This document shows positions 55,146 through 64,000 of a stretch of 64,000 nt of DNA, piece after piece. The notes beneath the pieces are model-generated. The model did not search any database. It had not been told where the DNA came from and saw only the letters and a list, made by a program, of their open reading frames with translations. Position 1 is the first letter of the stretch, and the number at the start of each line of letters is the position of its first letter. The position numbers and the translations under genes are program-made. Source of the DNA: Dactylis glomerata (lineage: Eukaryota > Streptophyta > Magnoliopsida > Poales > Poaceae); NCBI GenBank assembly GCA_007115705.1, contig QXEO01001030.1, forward strand, positions 229,603 through 293,602, read 5' to 3'.

Positions 55146-55607
55146 ATGCATGTAAAAATAATAGGGAATCGCAATTTCCACCATGATTCGAGCACCACAG
55201 CCTCCAAACGATGCCGATGCCGATATCGGCATGGTCAGAACGGCTATGCATGCTCGCCGCCGCTGCTAGGTCACCGTCGGGATGCACCCTCAATCCCGTC
55301 CGCTCATTCGATCACTGACACACCAGAGATACCGCCGAGGCCAATGACGAACATACATGCTGATGCCAATGCCGAACATGCACGACGCTGTGGGCACGGC
55401 ATGCCGCCCCGCTATGCTGGACGCCACAGACCACCGCGAGGTCTTTCCCTTCGCCACCACACTCCCCTAGCACCCATCTATACACGCCAGAAAGGAGAGA
55501 CACTAGTTTTCTCTACATTGCTCGCGTTCGTGTCCGACACCGTCAGTCAAAGTGTTGAGGTCGTCGTCGATGTCCTCGACCATTTCTTCTCTTCTTTGCA
55601 TGGTTAA
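55146..55607 (+). other. GC-rich open segment, unrecognised
   Basis: A 153-codon frame (153 from ATG 55146) with His, Arg and Pro-rich sequence such as RHGQNGYACSPPLLGHRRDA, ending FFSSLHG. No family is recognised. It contains GCCGATGCCGATATCGGCAT, a near palindrome. It may be another captured exon fragment or non-coding GC-rich DNA in the MULE. Confidence 0.25.
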
Positions 55608-55965
55608 ACGCGTCTAGTTCATATCTATCTAATGCGTCTGGTCTCGCCTCATGCAGTTCTTTGTGAACGTCGATCTCATCTCGGCACCCCGCAGGCCACC
55701 TCCTCCATGCCATCGCTGTAGAGCTCCGTTTAAAAATCTAATCCTACCCGTGTATTGCCCCGTGTATCAGCGTCATGGCCCCACTTGTCATTCGATATAC
55801 CGAAGCCCCACTCGTCCGCGTTTTGGTCAGGGATACGGCGATGCTTACGGTCAAACAAAGATGGATGCTCTGACGTGTCTTTGCGGGCTCTACATGGCCC
55901 CACTAGTCAGCAGTTAACGGTCAAAGGTGTTGACCCGTCGGGCAACCGGCCGTTTCAGCACTTGT

Positions 55966-56066
55966 GACGGTTTCAGACAAGGGCTTGGACAAAACTGAGG
56001 AAAAACTAAGGAGCTGGGGAAAACTGAGTACAACTAAGGACCCGAGGGCACGAAAATAGAAATCCC
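55966..56066 (-). repeat. Right TIR of the Mutator-like element
   Basis: Inverted copy of 51103-51205. Ends GGGCACGAAAATAGAAATCCC-type sequence (last 20 bp shown by the complement of the left end) before the AAGTTAAAA duplication. Confidence 0.92.
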
Positions 56067-56075
56067 AAGTTAAAA

Positions 56076-56500
56076 AAGAAAAGCTGGACAAACAACAAGT
56101 TCGATGAAAAAAGTACCATTGTAGTTTTTTCACAAATTTATATATTTTATTATTACTCTCTTAACTATTTTTAAGTTTTGGTGCAATTAGATAATTTACT
56201 TTTAAGAAATTTTATTTTGAATTTTGGTAGTTTTAAATATTTATTATGTGAGTATTTTGTATTGTTTGTGCGTCCCTTCCTAGTTTTCAAAAGAAATGTC
56301 TAGTGACGTGACTTACACCAAAGTATTTGACTATCCTGTTTTGATCGACCAAACAAATTCAACGCTACATATTTCCTAACTGTAAACCACCCTACTCAAT
56401 ATCACACTTTATCCTAACTACATACACTTTTCTTAAAAAATGAGTACTAATTATTTCTCAGAGCTGTGTGACAAACTATTTTTCTTGACTTTATATTCAA
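56076..56500. other. AT-rich spacer, no gene
   Basis: Between the Mutator-like element and Helitron 2. No coding or repeat feature found beyond AT-rich composition. Confidence 0.4.
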
Positions 56501-57378
56501 CTAGCAAAAATACCCGTGCTTTGCTACGGACTAATTTAAATCTAAATTTCTGCATAATAATTTAATCTATTAAAATAGCACAAAATCCTTGATTAGACTG
56601 TCATGCTAGTTTACCGGATTGAACAGCGTTTACATTGCCTGAATCTTCACTGGTAGATAGATGATGATAATTAGATTTAATAATATTAAATTTAGAACAT
56701 GAATCTAGTGTTCCATGATCGCACACTGTAAGCATGAAAGGTCACTTATGAAATTTGAACATGTTTAAAAAGTTTGAAATTAGTTATCTGTAACTATGCA
56801 ATAATTTAATACAAGATCACATGAAACTGATGTTACCTAGATGGATTGATTCCACTGGCGGATGATTACTATTGACCACAACGCAAAATCTTACCTCAAA
56901 CATCTGAAAAACTCGCCTCCCGCTTTAACCTAAACAGGTCGTGGGCAACTCAAGGTAGCAGAATATAAAGTTAAGAGAAAAAAAATGAAAAATCATGTAG
57001 CAAACAGAAAGGCAACAATGAGGCCACAACACCTAGCAATCTCATATCTATCTAATAGTTATCGTAGGAGCATTAAACAGAAAACATTTTTTGTGGGCAA
57101 ACGTATAACTTTTCATATACATCTAGACTTGAGTCATGATATCTCACACACATAATTCATTGAGGAAATATTGATGCCATATCTATTTTATTCAGTTGGT
57201 TTGATGTAAATGTTGTGCATATATACAGATATTTAGTTGAATTTATGATATTCACAGATGGTTGCTATTTATTTTCCTGCTTCCATTAAAAACGAAACCA
57301 GTGCTCGATCAAACGCATGTACAGTACAAGAAGCATGCGTTTCACAGTGCAAGGAGGCAGTAATTAACACAATACTAC

Positions 57379-57730
57379 ATGGAGTTACGTAATAAATGGC
57401 AAACGAAGAACTTTAGAATTGAGGCGGTGCAAAGGACCTTAACAACTTCAGAACTGAGGCATTGGTATGACGCGACAGATTTCTTGGGGATTTTTCGCCC
57501 AGGGTCGCGCACATCAGCGACAATTTCCCCACGCCAAAGGATTGAGCTGTATCAGGATCACGATTGAGAGCACCTCCGGCGCATCATCATGGGCTCGGAG
57601 ACAACTCGCGCTGACTCCCCAGCCCTTTGCACCGACTTGCGCGCAGCGGCTATGGCCGGCGACCACCAACTCGACGACCCGTAGCCGGCGGCCCCCTTCC
57701 TCGACGAACTCTGAGCATGCTATTAATTAA
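57379..57730 (+). other. GC-richer insert of Helitron 2, possible captured fragment
   Basis: Open pieces such as GAQRTLTT-like and ASSWARRQLALTPQPFAP reading frames are short and do not resemble a family I know. Composition differs from the AT-rich rest, so host-gene capture is possible but not shown. Confidence 0.25.
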
Positions 57731-57801
57731 CTTGATCGTGTCCTCCGCCTCGTGATCTAATCGATTCTCCGCAGGCAAAATTTAAGGACGCTGCCTTGTG
57801 C

Positions 57802-58058
57802 TAAGTCCGGTTGGATTACGACTCTGAAGGGACGGTAGCGTGATCAGCCATGGTTTTTAACTGGGTCGACCCACACCTAACCATCGATCGAGGGAAACAC
57901 ACGGTTTTTTCTCTATTTGTATAGAAAGCGTAAGTCCGGTTGGATTACGACTCTGAAGGGACGGTAGCGTGATTAGCCATGGTTTTTAACTGGGTCGACC
58001 CACGCCTAACCATCGATCGAGGGAAACACACGGTTTTTCTCTATTTGTATAGAAAACG
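57802..58058 (+). repeat. Tandem duplication, 129-bp unit, two copies
   Basis: Both copies begin TAAGTCCGGTTGGATTACGA and contain AACTGGGTCGACCCAC and ATCGATCGAGGGAAACACAC; they differ at very few bases, so the duplication is recent. It lies inside Helitron 2 near its 5' end. Confidence 0.92.
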
Positions 58059-58127
58059 TATTTTTGGTGGATTGAAAGCGTACTTGTGAGCCACGGACCA
58101 TACCTCTAGCAATATTATTAGTAGAGA

Positions 58128-58624
58128 TTGGAGACCTCATATATTATATATAGTTGGAATAAATCTTACTACTATTTCTGATACTAAGTTTCTTCATTAA
58201 TTCAGCTACTTTTTAGACTTACATTCTTATGGAACAAAAATACTAATTTGATCCTATTCTTATTTTAAACTTCATATGTAAATTATCATCACCCTCTTTG
58301 TTTGCTTAATAAATTTATGTGTACTATTCTAAGTTTACCTTGCCCAAATTTTATCCGCTAAATAACATTACTTCTACTATGAATTTCTAAATTGAGTCAT
58401 TCAAATGTTTTAGCCAATAAATAATAAAATGTCGTACAATATCATATAGGAAGAAAATCAGCATGGGGATTATGTTTGGATTTATAGCAAGACCTGATTT
58501 TCTATCCATTTAATCCCAAGGATTCCACTACGTAGTCCATCTGCTATATCGATCTCTTGTTGGTTTGTTGTATCTGTTCTCTAATTCCATACAAATCGTA
58601 TTCCATGCAAACTCTTTTCATTTT
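58128..58624. other. AT-rich intergenic, no gene
   Basis: No coding frame or repeat with support. Confidence 0.35.
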
Positions 58625-58872
58625 ATTTTCTTTCTAATTTATAACACATGCAAGTTTGCACGTATCCTTTGAGGCAAAGACAACTAATTAATGTGTCCAC
58701 AAAAACATCCCATGATTTAGTTGTTTTAATCTACACGGAGACCTCACTATTTTCTTTCTAATTTATAACGCATGCAAGTTTGCACGTAATCTTTGAGGCA
58801 AAGACAACTTATTAAGGTCTCCACCAAAATATCTCACGATTCAGTTGTTTTAATCTATACAGAGACCTCACC
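58625..58872 (+). repeat. Tandem duplication, 124-bp unit, two copies
   Basis: Both copies begin ATTTTCTTTCTAATTTATAA and contain CATGCAAGTTTGCACGTA, GAGGCAAAGACAACT and GGAGACCTCAC or AGAGACCTCAC. Divergence is about 10 percent, so older than the 129-bp repeat. Confidence 0.88.
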
Positions 58873-59616
58873 TGGGCCGCTTCATAGCTGTATCCGTGGG
58901 ATTGATTGGTATGATTTTTTTTAAACGGTGATTGGTCTAATCTGGTCCTGCCGGATATGTAAAAAAAATATGTTTATTATAATCATACCTCTATACGTGA
59001 CAGATGGTAAATATTGCACACATAATATGTTTTACGTAACAGCTGTAGTTTAAAATCCTAGCCACAATTTTCAGATCTAACCATCAAAAATAATTACAGT
59101 GATGTGGATTAACGTAGTGTCTTTATTTTAGATCTCCGTATTGTGCTTTTAGTATATAATAGACTGATACATTCCGCACTTTTCTAAGTAAATATACGAA
59201 GAACTGATGATCTCTCACAAATACTTCTTATTGGGCCTCACCTGGAAATGAACACACCAGATCAAAGCATTAGTAAAATTAGATAACAAGATCTTAAATT
59301 CGGTCACCAATTGCTCACTGCTTTTTCTTGCGGCAGTTGGTGGCCCTAGCACGGAGGCGCACATAGCACCTATAACGAAGAGAACACAAAAGGAAATTAG
59401 TCATCGGCATCGCTGGCGTTAAGTTTATGAAGCAGTTAAAGTGACAACGACAATTTACATGTTAAGAGCATCAACTTAATCTACAAGTTTAAACTACTAA
59501 GCAGGGCTAAAGCAAACAAGGTTCAAAGGGGAGGCCACCCCAAGGGCCAGCAATCGCATTCTAGGCCTCTACAATCAAGACTGGGATCTAAGCGGATGAC
59601 GATGACGTCCCCGATG
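58873..59616. other. Intergenic, no gene seen
   Basis: AT-rich DNA up to the GC-rich ubiquitin pseudogene. Nothing supported. Confidence 0.35.
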
Positions 59617-59779
59617 CTAGCAACCTCGCTGCCATGGATGTCGGCGCACCATTCCTCCTGCTGGAGTGATCACGCGCTCGGCACCGGAGCCTGCTTGAAC
59701 CGCCCCTGCTACATCTACCCCGTAGCTCGTTGTACTTGAGCGCGAGAGCCAGGAGGTTGGGTGAGTTGCCGATGGGGCG

Positions 59780-60106
59780 GCCGCCGCGACTGCCACATGG
59801 AGTTGACGCACCATGGGAAGTGTCGAATCCTTCTGGATGTTGTAGTCGGCCAAGGTGCAGCCGTCCTCCCAGCTGCTTCCTAGTGAAGACCAGATGTCCT
59901 GCGGGATCCCTAGAACAAAAAGAAGATTTAGCGTGAGAGCTCAGATGTATTCGGCTACCGTCAAGCTAGGTAGATAGATCTGATCGGCCATTATTACTAC
60001 GTACTTTCATTGTCCTGGATCTTAGCGTTTACATTGTCGATGGTGTCGCTGCTCTTAACTCGAGGGTGATGGTCTTCCCCCTTAGGTTTTTCAGGAAGAT
60101 CTGCAC
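59780..60106 (-). pseudogene. Ubiquitin pseudogene with an intron
   Basis: On the minus strand a first exon (60106-60005) reads VQIFLKNLRGKTITLE, recognisable as the ubiquitin N-terminus with Met1 changed to Val. A one-base frameshift near 60061 then leads to SSDTIDNVNAKIQDNE in the next frame. A GTACGT donor (60004) and a TTCTAG acceptor (59910) bound an intron of about 95 bp. The second exon (from 59909) reads IPQDIWSS, then WEDGCTLADYNIQKDSTL and PMVRQL, after which the C-terminal RLRGG is lost. Not a functional ubiquitin. The intron rules out a simple processed copy; it derives from an intron-bearing ubiquitin-like gene. Confidence 0.85.
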
Positions 60107-60114
60107 CTCGCCGA

Positions 60115-60761
60115 GATGACCAACGCGCCCACTCAACGTCTCAACCTCGCTTTCCGTATGGTTCAGGTAAGTGACGGTGGTCCTGATGGGAATGAGGAAT
60201 GGCATAGGTTGCACCGTGCCTTTATTTTAGAAAACATAAGCGCTATGATTGCGATCGCACCTATATATCCTACTCGTCCAGGTCAATGGCGTTTTAAAGA
60301 GAAAATCAAGATTAATTTTACCAGTAGTACTAATAGAAGATAATTACGCGGATTCGACATTAACTACTCGTCTAAGTCAATGACATTTTAAAGAGAAAAT
60401 CAAGATTAATTGTTTGATTTTTGTTTACTAAATGGGATGCATGGGTAACACATTTAAAGAGGACCAATCAATTTAATTTTTGAAGTGCTGGCATGCATGG
60501 TAACCAGTGTGTGTGATTGCTTTCCATGTAGGAGTATTACCAATTCCGATGATTGGTATTTGGCTGATTGCTTCCTTTTTTCTTTCCGTGATTGACGCCT
60601 GATTGTGGCGTTCTCTGGCGGCCATCTCCTGATTTTCTGATTTAATAGTAAATATAACTTGGCGGTGGCAAAGGTTGTAATATGTCTGATCTTGCAGGAA
60701 TAAAATAGGAAATCAAATGATGTATGTTGAGTTAGTGGCTTCACCACCAACTCAAGGCCCT
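60115..60761. other. Intergenic, no supported gene
   Basis: Contains two short related pieces (GGCGTTTTAAAGAGAAAATC near 60288 and TGACATTTTAAAGAGAAAAT near 60379), a local duplication of about 30 bp. No gene. Confidence 0.35.
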
Positions 60762-61950
60762 TGCTTCGGTACACCGTACACCCCCCTCCCCCAAACTCAA
60801 AGGGCAATTAAGTCTAATCTAATTATATAATTATCTTATATACTTAATTAAGCAGGGCCACGGAGATCCATATCTAATCCGTATAATACATATCGTATAC
60901 GGTGGTCCCGGCCCCCGTACGCAGCAGTTACCCACGACGCCATCGTCATCGTCTCCGGCGGCCACATCGTAAAGGTGTCGGCCTGGACGAAGAGGCGTGC
61001 GTGAGGGTGACCGGCGCCACAACGCCCTTTCAACCACTCTAATCTGAAACTGGGATCTTTTCCTGCCGCTAGAAGCCTTTGGCCTGATTGATTTGGCGCA
61101 TCCAGCGAGAAACTCACGAAACTGACGCCATGGACGGGAGCTCGACAAGCTCGCCGCCTGGCCGAACAACGCTATCCCCGCCAAGACCGTCGCGCCAGGG
61201 AGTTCGCCTTGGTTTCCCCATTGATTTCCAGTCGGATCACGGTGCTGGAGCGCTAGGATCATCAATAAGGACTCTGCACACGCTGCGCGCACGCCACGGT
61301 TGCCATGCGCGTCATCTTCGCCTCCGGCATCCAAGCATATTCGTTTCGCCATCAGGGTGAGCATCCGCAAGACCGCAGCGTTCGCTCCCTTTCTCCGGTT
61401 CTCCTCGGTGTAGCAGCGTCACCCTAACAACACCCGAGTGCCACCGGCATGCCGGAGCGTCTGTCGCCGTCTTGGACGATCATCTTCCCTCCTACCGCGA
61501 GCTCTCTACTACTTCAGGTTGCTTCTGCGCTGCGCACGATACGCACGCACACCAGCTAATCATCCAACAACTTGCCTTCTTGTTTCAGGCTTTCAGCTAG
61601 CTAATTTTCATGGCCAGAATCGATCCAGTCTGCTTGCTATCTCCGTTATTTATTCTTTCTTCGTCGCGGATATAAGCATAGGCCAGTGCGTTGGTTAAAG
61701 GAGTACATGGAGCATAGGGCCTCGTCCATGCCGTCACGCTTGTCGCCGTCGTCGTCTGGAGTCTCCGAAGCCGCAGCCCTGCACAGTGCGTTGCATACGT
61801 AGATGTATAAATACGTTATACTAAGTATACGACATACGGATAACTCTTAATTATTTTCTAATGACCATCATGTCCTTAATTATAAGGAGGTATCGAGAGA
61901 TCTGAACCGTTAATGTGTTTGAGTTTTGAGAGGGGGGGTGTACCGAAGCA
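60762..61950. mobile_element. Inverted-repeat-bounded element, about 1.19 kb, superfamily uncertain
   Basis: Ends TGCTTCGGTACACC and GGTGTACCGAAGCA are a perfect 14-bp inverted pair; similarity continues inwards over C-rich and CTCAAA words for roughly 70 bp. Flanks are CAAGGCCCT and GAAGGCCCA, matching at 7 of 9, a possibly decayed 9-bp duplication. The inside is GC-rich (60900-61800) with several open frames that resemble exon sequence but match no family I recognise. A Mutator-like element with captured DNA is the leading idea. Confidence 0.5.
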
Positions 61951-63324
61951 GAAGGCCCAACTCAAAACCAATAGTAAAGATAAAGCCCCCATTTTTTAAC
62001 ACTGCTATATATAAGGCCTTATTTTGAATAAGGGTACAATTTCACTGCATTAGGGAGTATTAAACTGGTCATACTACTCTTTTCAGCGAATCATCACATA
62101 TCCTCTTCTATTATAATCCCTAACCCCTGCCATTCAAAAGAACTGTTTGGTTCGGTACACAAGGACTGCTTTTTTAACGGTCAAGGATTGCTTTTGGCTT
62201 CCCAAAATTAAAAAGATTGCTTTAGGCCTTGTTGACCAAATTAATAGTTAAATATTTTCTTAAAATACGTGAACGCCTAATAGTTATCATACCGTTCGTA
62301 GTAGTCCAGATCTAATGGGTGTTCATAACTCACATTTATCAACTACAGGGATCGTGCGACGTGTTGGTTATAAACTCGGCATCGGCAGATGGACTCACAC
62401 ATGTATGCTCCGTCGTTTGTAGCTAACCAATGACGACCGTTCTTCTGTCACTTGATTTGAGAGAAGCCGATCTCTAGCACCTTACCTGTGACTCTCAAAT
62501 TTAATTTCACGTTGCATTAACATAAGCACCGATAAGTTTATTCTTTCTCGATAGTCACCGGCATATCGTTACTACTAATGTCGATATTCGGCAGGTTTTG
62601 TCACTAGTGTATTTGTGAGCAGTGACTCTTGCGAGCAGCAGTCCGTCGCTCGTTATTCTGGATCTGTTGTAATTAATAAAAATTAAACTTGTATTTGTCA
62701 TTTAAATCCCATCCAAGCTTACGTACGTATAAAAGCAGACGGTTCATATATAAATAAATCTTAAATATGTTTATAGGTGTAATGCAATATTTTGCACAAA
62801 AATTGGTAGCTCAACAAAAATTACATTAAATTAAATTTGCTAAAACAGTAAACACGGGTCTTAATCTTTGTGTGCCATCACCTAGCTCCAAGAATTATGG
62901 TAGAGAAAATTAGGTGAGAAAGATATGACAATTGAGTGACAGAATAGTTAACTGAATAATATAAGATGCATAACTATGGGTATATCTTTCTTCGAAGAGA
63001 AAATCAAGTGGTGTAACTGCTGAATAAGGAAGAAAAAGAAGGCACTATAAAACAAATCGTACCTAAGAAATATATCATTGTTGTTGTTTTGTGGAATAAA
63101 TATATAATCAAATCATCGCGGATGTTATACTTGATACAATGAATGATATCAGATAATTGAGCATAGATGGATTTTCAGTTAAAACACAATCATAAAAATC
63201 GAAGTCATGAAAATGATGTCTTTTATGCTTTCAAACAAGGAAGAACGGACATATAACTAGATACAATCAACTTAATTATAGATTATATAAAGGAATATAA
63301 AGTGTTCAGACAAAGAATAGTTGA
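61951..63324. other. Intergenic; possible CACTA end at about 62613
   Basis: No gene. Near 62594-62614 the sequence GGCAGGTTTTGTCACTAGTG ends in TAGTG, as at the 3' end of CACTA transposons, and repeated CGGCA/CCGAT words lie before it (62365-62600). The opposite CACTA end was not found, so this remains a candidate. Confidence 0.3.
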
Positions 63325-63745
63325 TTATTTTTGCAAAGTCGTGCTAATATATGGAAACTCTTTCGCCGAGTTAAACGAAGTATCTTGCTCGACCTGTAAA
63401 CCGGTTATTAATAAGTCTTTAGCTGCTAGCAATTTGGCCAGCATCCGTACAAAATAGGGCCAGCTGCCAACAGAGGAAGTAGCATACTGGGAGATCTGAA
63501 GACTTCTGTACGCAACAGATATCGATGATATACTTGAACTTTTCCTCTTTCGCGCCTTTGACTTGCTTTGGCAGATTTTGTCCCCTAGATGCAAATTCGT
63601 CATGAGCTTCATTGAGAACAGGGGCTATTCTGTCGCGTCTAAACTTCACTTTGCTGTCCTTCATGTGATCCATGTAATACACCTTTCGATTTCTTGGCAT
63701 GAGGACTATTAGGATCCAGTGGTCCCTACGCAATCGTGTAAACAA
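63325..63745 (-). pseudogene. Ulp1-like cysteine protease fragment, transposon-derived
   Basis: On the minus strand the frame reads RRDHWILIVLMPRNRKVYYM and DHMKDSKVKFRRDRIAPVLN. Histidine in HWIL and aspartate in YYMDHM sit as in the C48 (Ulp1) peptidase family found in plant genomes mostly within CACTA and MULE transposons. In the region where the catalytic Cys is expected the protein reads VCYFLCWQLALF in place of the usual GxxxCGYYVC-type block, so activity is doubtful; another frame (63612-63325) overlaps. The 5' part should lie beyond 63745 or on missing exons. Confidence 0.6.
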
Positions 63746-64000
63746 ACCAATGTATTATCGTAGATAATATATAATCAAGTATTAATGGGACAAATATTTG
63801 CAGGCTATGATGAGATACTAATACATACAAGCATTCTAGATACTAGCATTCATAAATACATCACCAATTAGGTCAATTAACATTTCAAACTTGATACTCA
63901 ATCAAAATTTGAGAATTGGGGACACCAAGTTGATAACAACATGTCAGCACATTCGCTAAACTTTCACAAGGATTGAATACATATAAAATAACCAAGTGTA
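63746..64000. other. Window end, no feature seen
   Basis: AT-rich DNA without a supported gene or repeat. Confidence 0.3.

Larger units (their letters stand above)
51103..56066. mobile_element. Mutator-like element (Pack-MULE candidate), 4964 bp, TSD AAGTTAAAA
   Basis: Long terminal inverted repeats start GGGATTTCTATTTTCGTGCC and match at about 82 of the first 86 positions, with weaker similarity continuing to about 190 bp. AAGTTAAAA flanks it on both sides (51094-51102 and 56067-56075), the exact 9-bp duplication made by Mutator transposases. No MULE transposase is present. It carries an F-box/DUF295 gene (minus) and a B3 gene (plus), which is the definition of a Pack-MULE if these were captured from elsewhere. 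TIR-like motifs also occur in the middle (53316-53420, 53840), suggesting a composite origin. Confidence 0.92.
56501..58127 (-). mobile_element. Non-autonomous Helitron 2
   Basis: On the minus strand it starts A|TCTCTACTAATAATATTG (58127) and ends GCACGGGTATTTTTGCTAG|T (56501). It fits the A-T insertion rule without target duplication. Its first 60 bp or so are nearly the same as Helitron 1 (GGTATGGTCCGTGGCTC, AAGTACGCTTT, AATCCACC), so both belong to one family. It holds a 129-bp tandem duplication and a GC-richer insert (57400-57760) but no Rep/helicase. Confidence 0.78.

Noticed and set aside
1..64000. CRISPR arrays, tRNA or rRNA genes, bacterial operons
   Set aside because: No spaced repeats of array type, no cloverleaf or rRNA sequence recognised by eye, and the gene structure is plant nuclear.

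Overview
The window looks like a repeat-rich block of a large grass genome, most probably Triticeae (wheat, barley or Aegilops type). The evidence is nested Ty3/gypsy and Ty1/copia retrotransposons, several TIR/MITE families, Helitrons, GC-rich monocot-style exons and plant-only gene families (TBL acetyltransferase, F-box/DUF295, B3). There are no bacterial features. Species assignment is inference.

Layout. 1-9708: body and long 3' LTR of a decayed chromovirus-type gypsy element whose 5' LTR lies outside the window; it is inserted in a LINE whose 3' part follows (9709-10583). 10686-12652: a Helitron with a GC-rich gene-like insert. 12716-13287: a hAT-type MITE with a perfect 8-bp target duplication. 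13771-15128: an apparently intact two-exon TBL (trichome birefringence-like, DUF231) gene, the best host gene here. 15.1-21.9 kb: diverged tandem repeats, TIR repeats and AT-rich DNA. 21863-23919: a PIF/Harbinger element with a broken transposase.

24350-49966 (minus): a second TBL gene, now a pseudogene. Its single intron holds a copia element (25162-49465, TSD ACGAC). That element holds two later gypsy insertions: a non-autonomous Athila-like element on the minus strand (27404-34678, TSD CTAAG) and a coding Athila-like element on the plus strand (36223-46658, TSD TCCTC). All three insertions have exact 5-bp target duplications, and LTR divergence (about 4 percent for the host copia, about 1 percent for both guests) agrees with the nesting order.

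50308-50905: a Tourist-type MITE with another MITE nested in it. 51103-56066: a Mutator-like element with long TIRs and a perfect 9-bp TSD (AAGTTAAAA). It carries an F-box/DUF295 gene (two in-frame stops) and a B3-domain gene (apparently intact), so it is a Pack-MULE candidate and the most interesting unit of the window. 56501-58127: a second Helitron, minus strand, sharing its termini with the first. 59.7-60.1 kb: a ubiquitin pseudogene with an intron. 60762-61950: a GC-rich insert bounded by inverted repeats. 63325-63745: an Ulp1-protease-like fragment, probably transposon-derived.

The genes do not form a pathway. The two TBL loci are convergent paralogues. Most of the rest records successive insertion, gene capture and decay by transitions that fit cytosine methylation.
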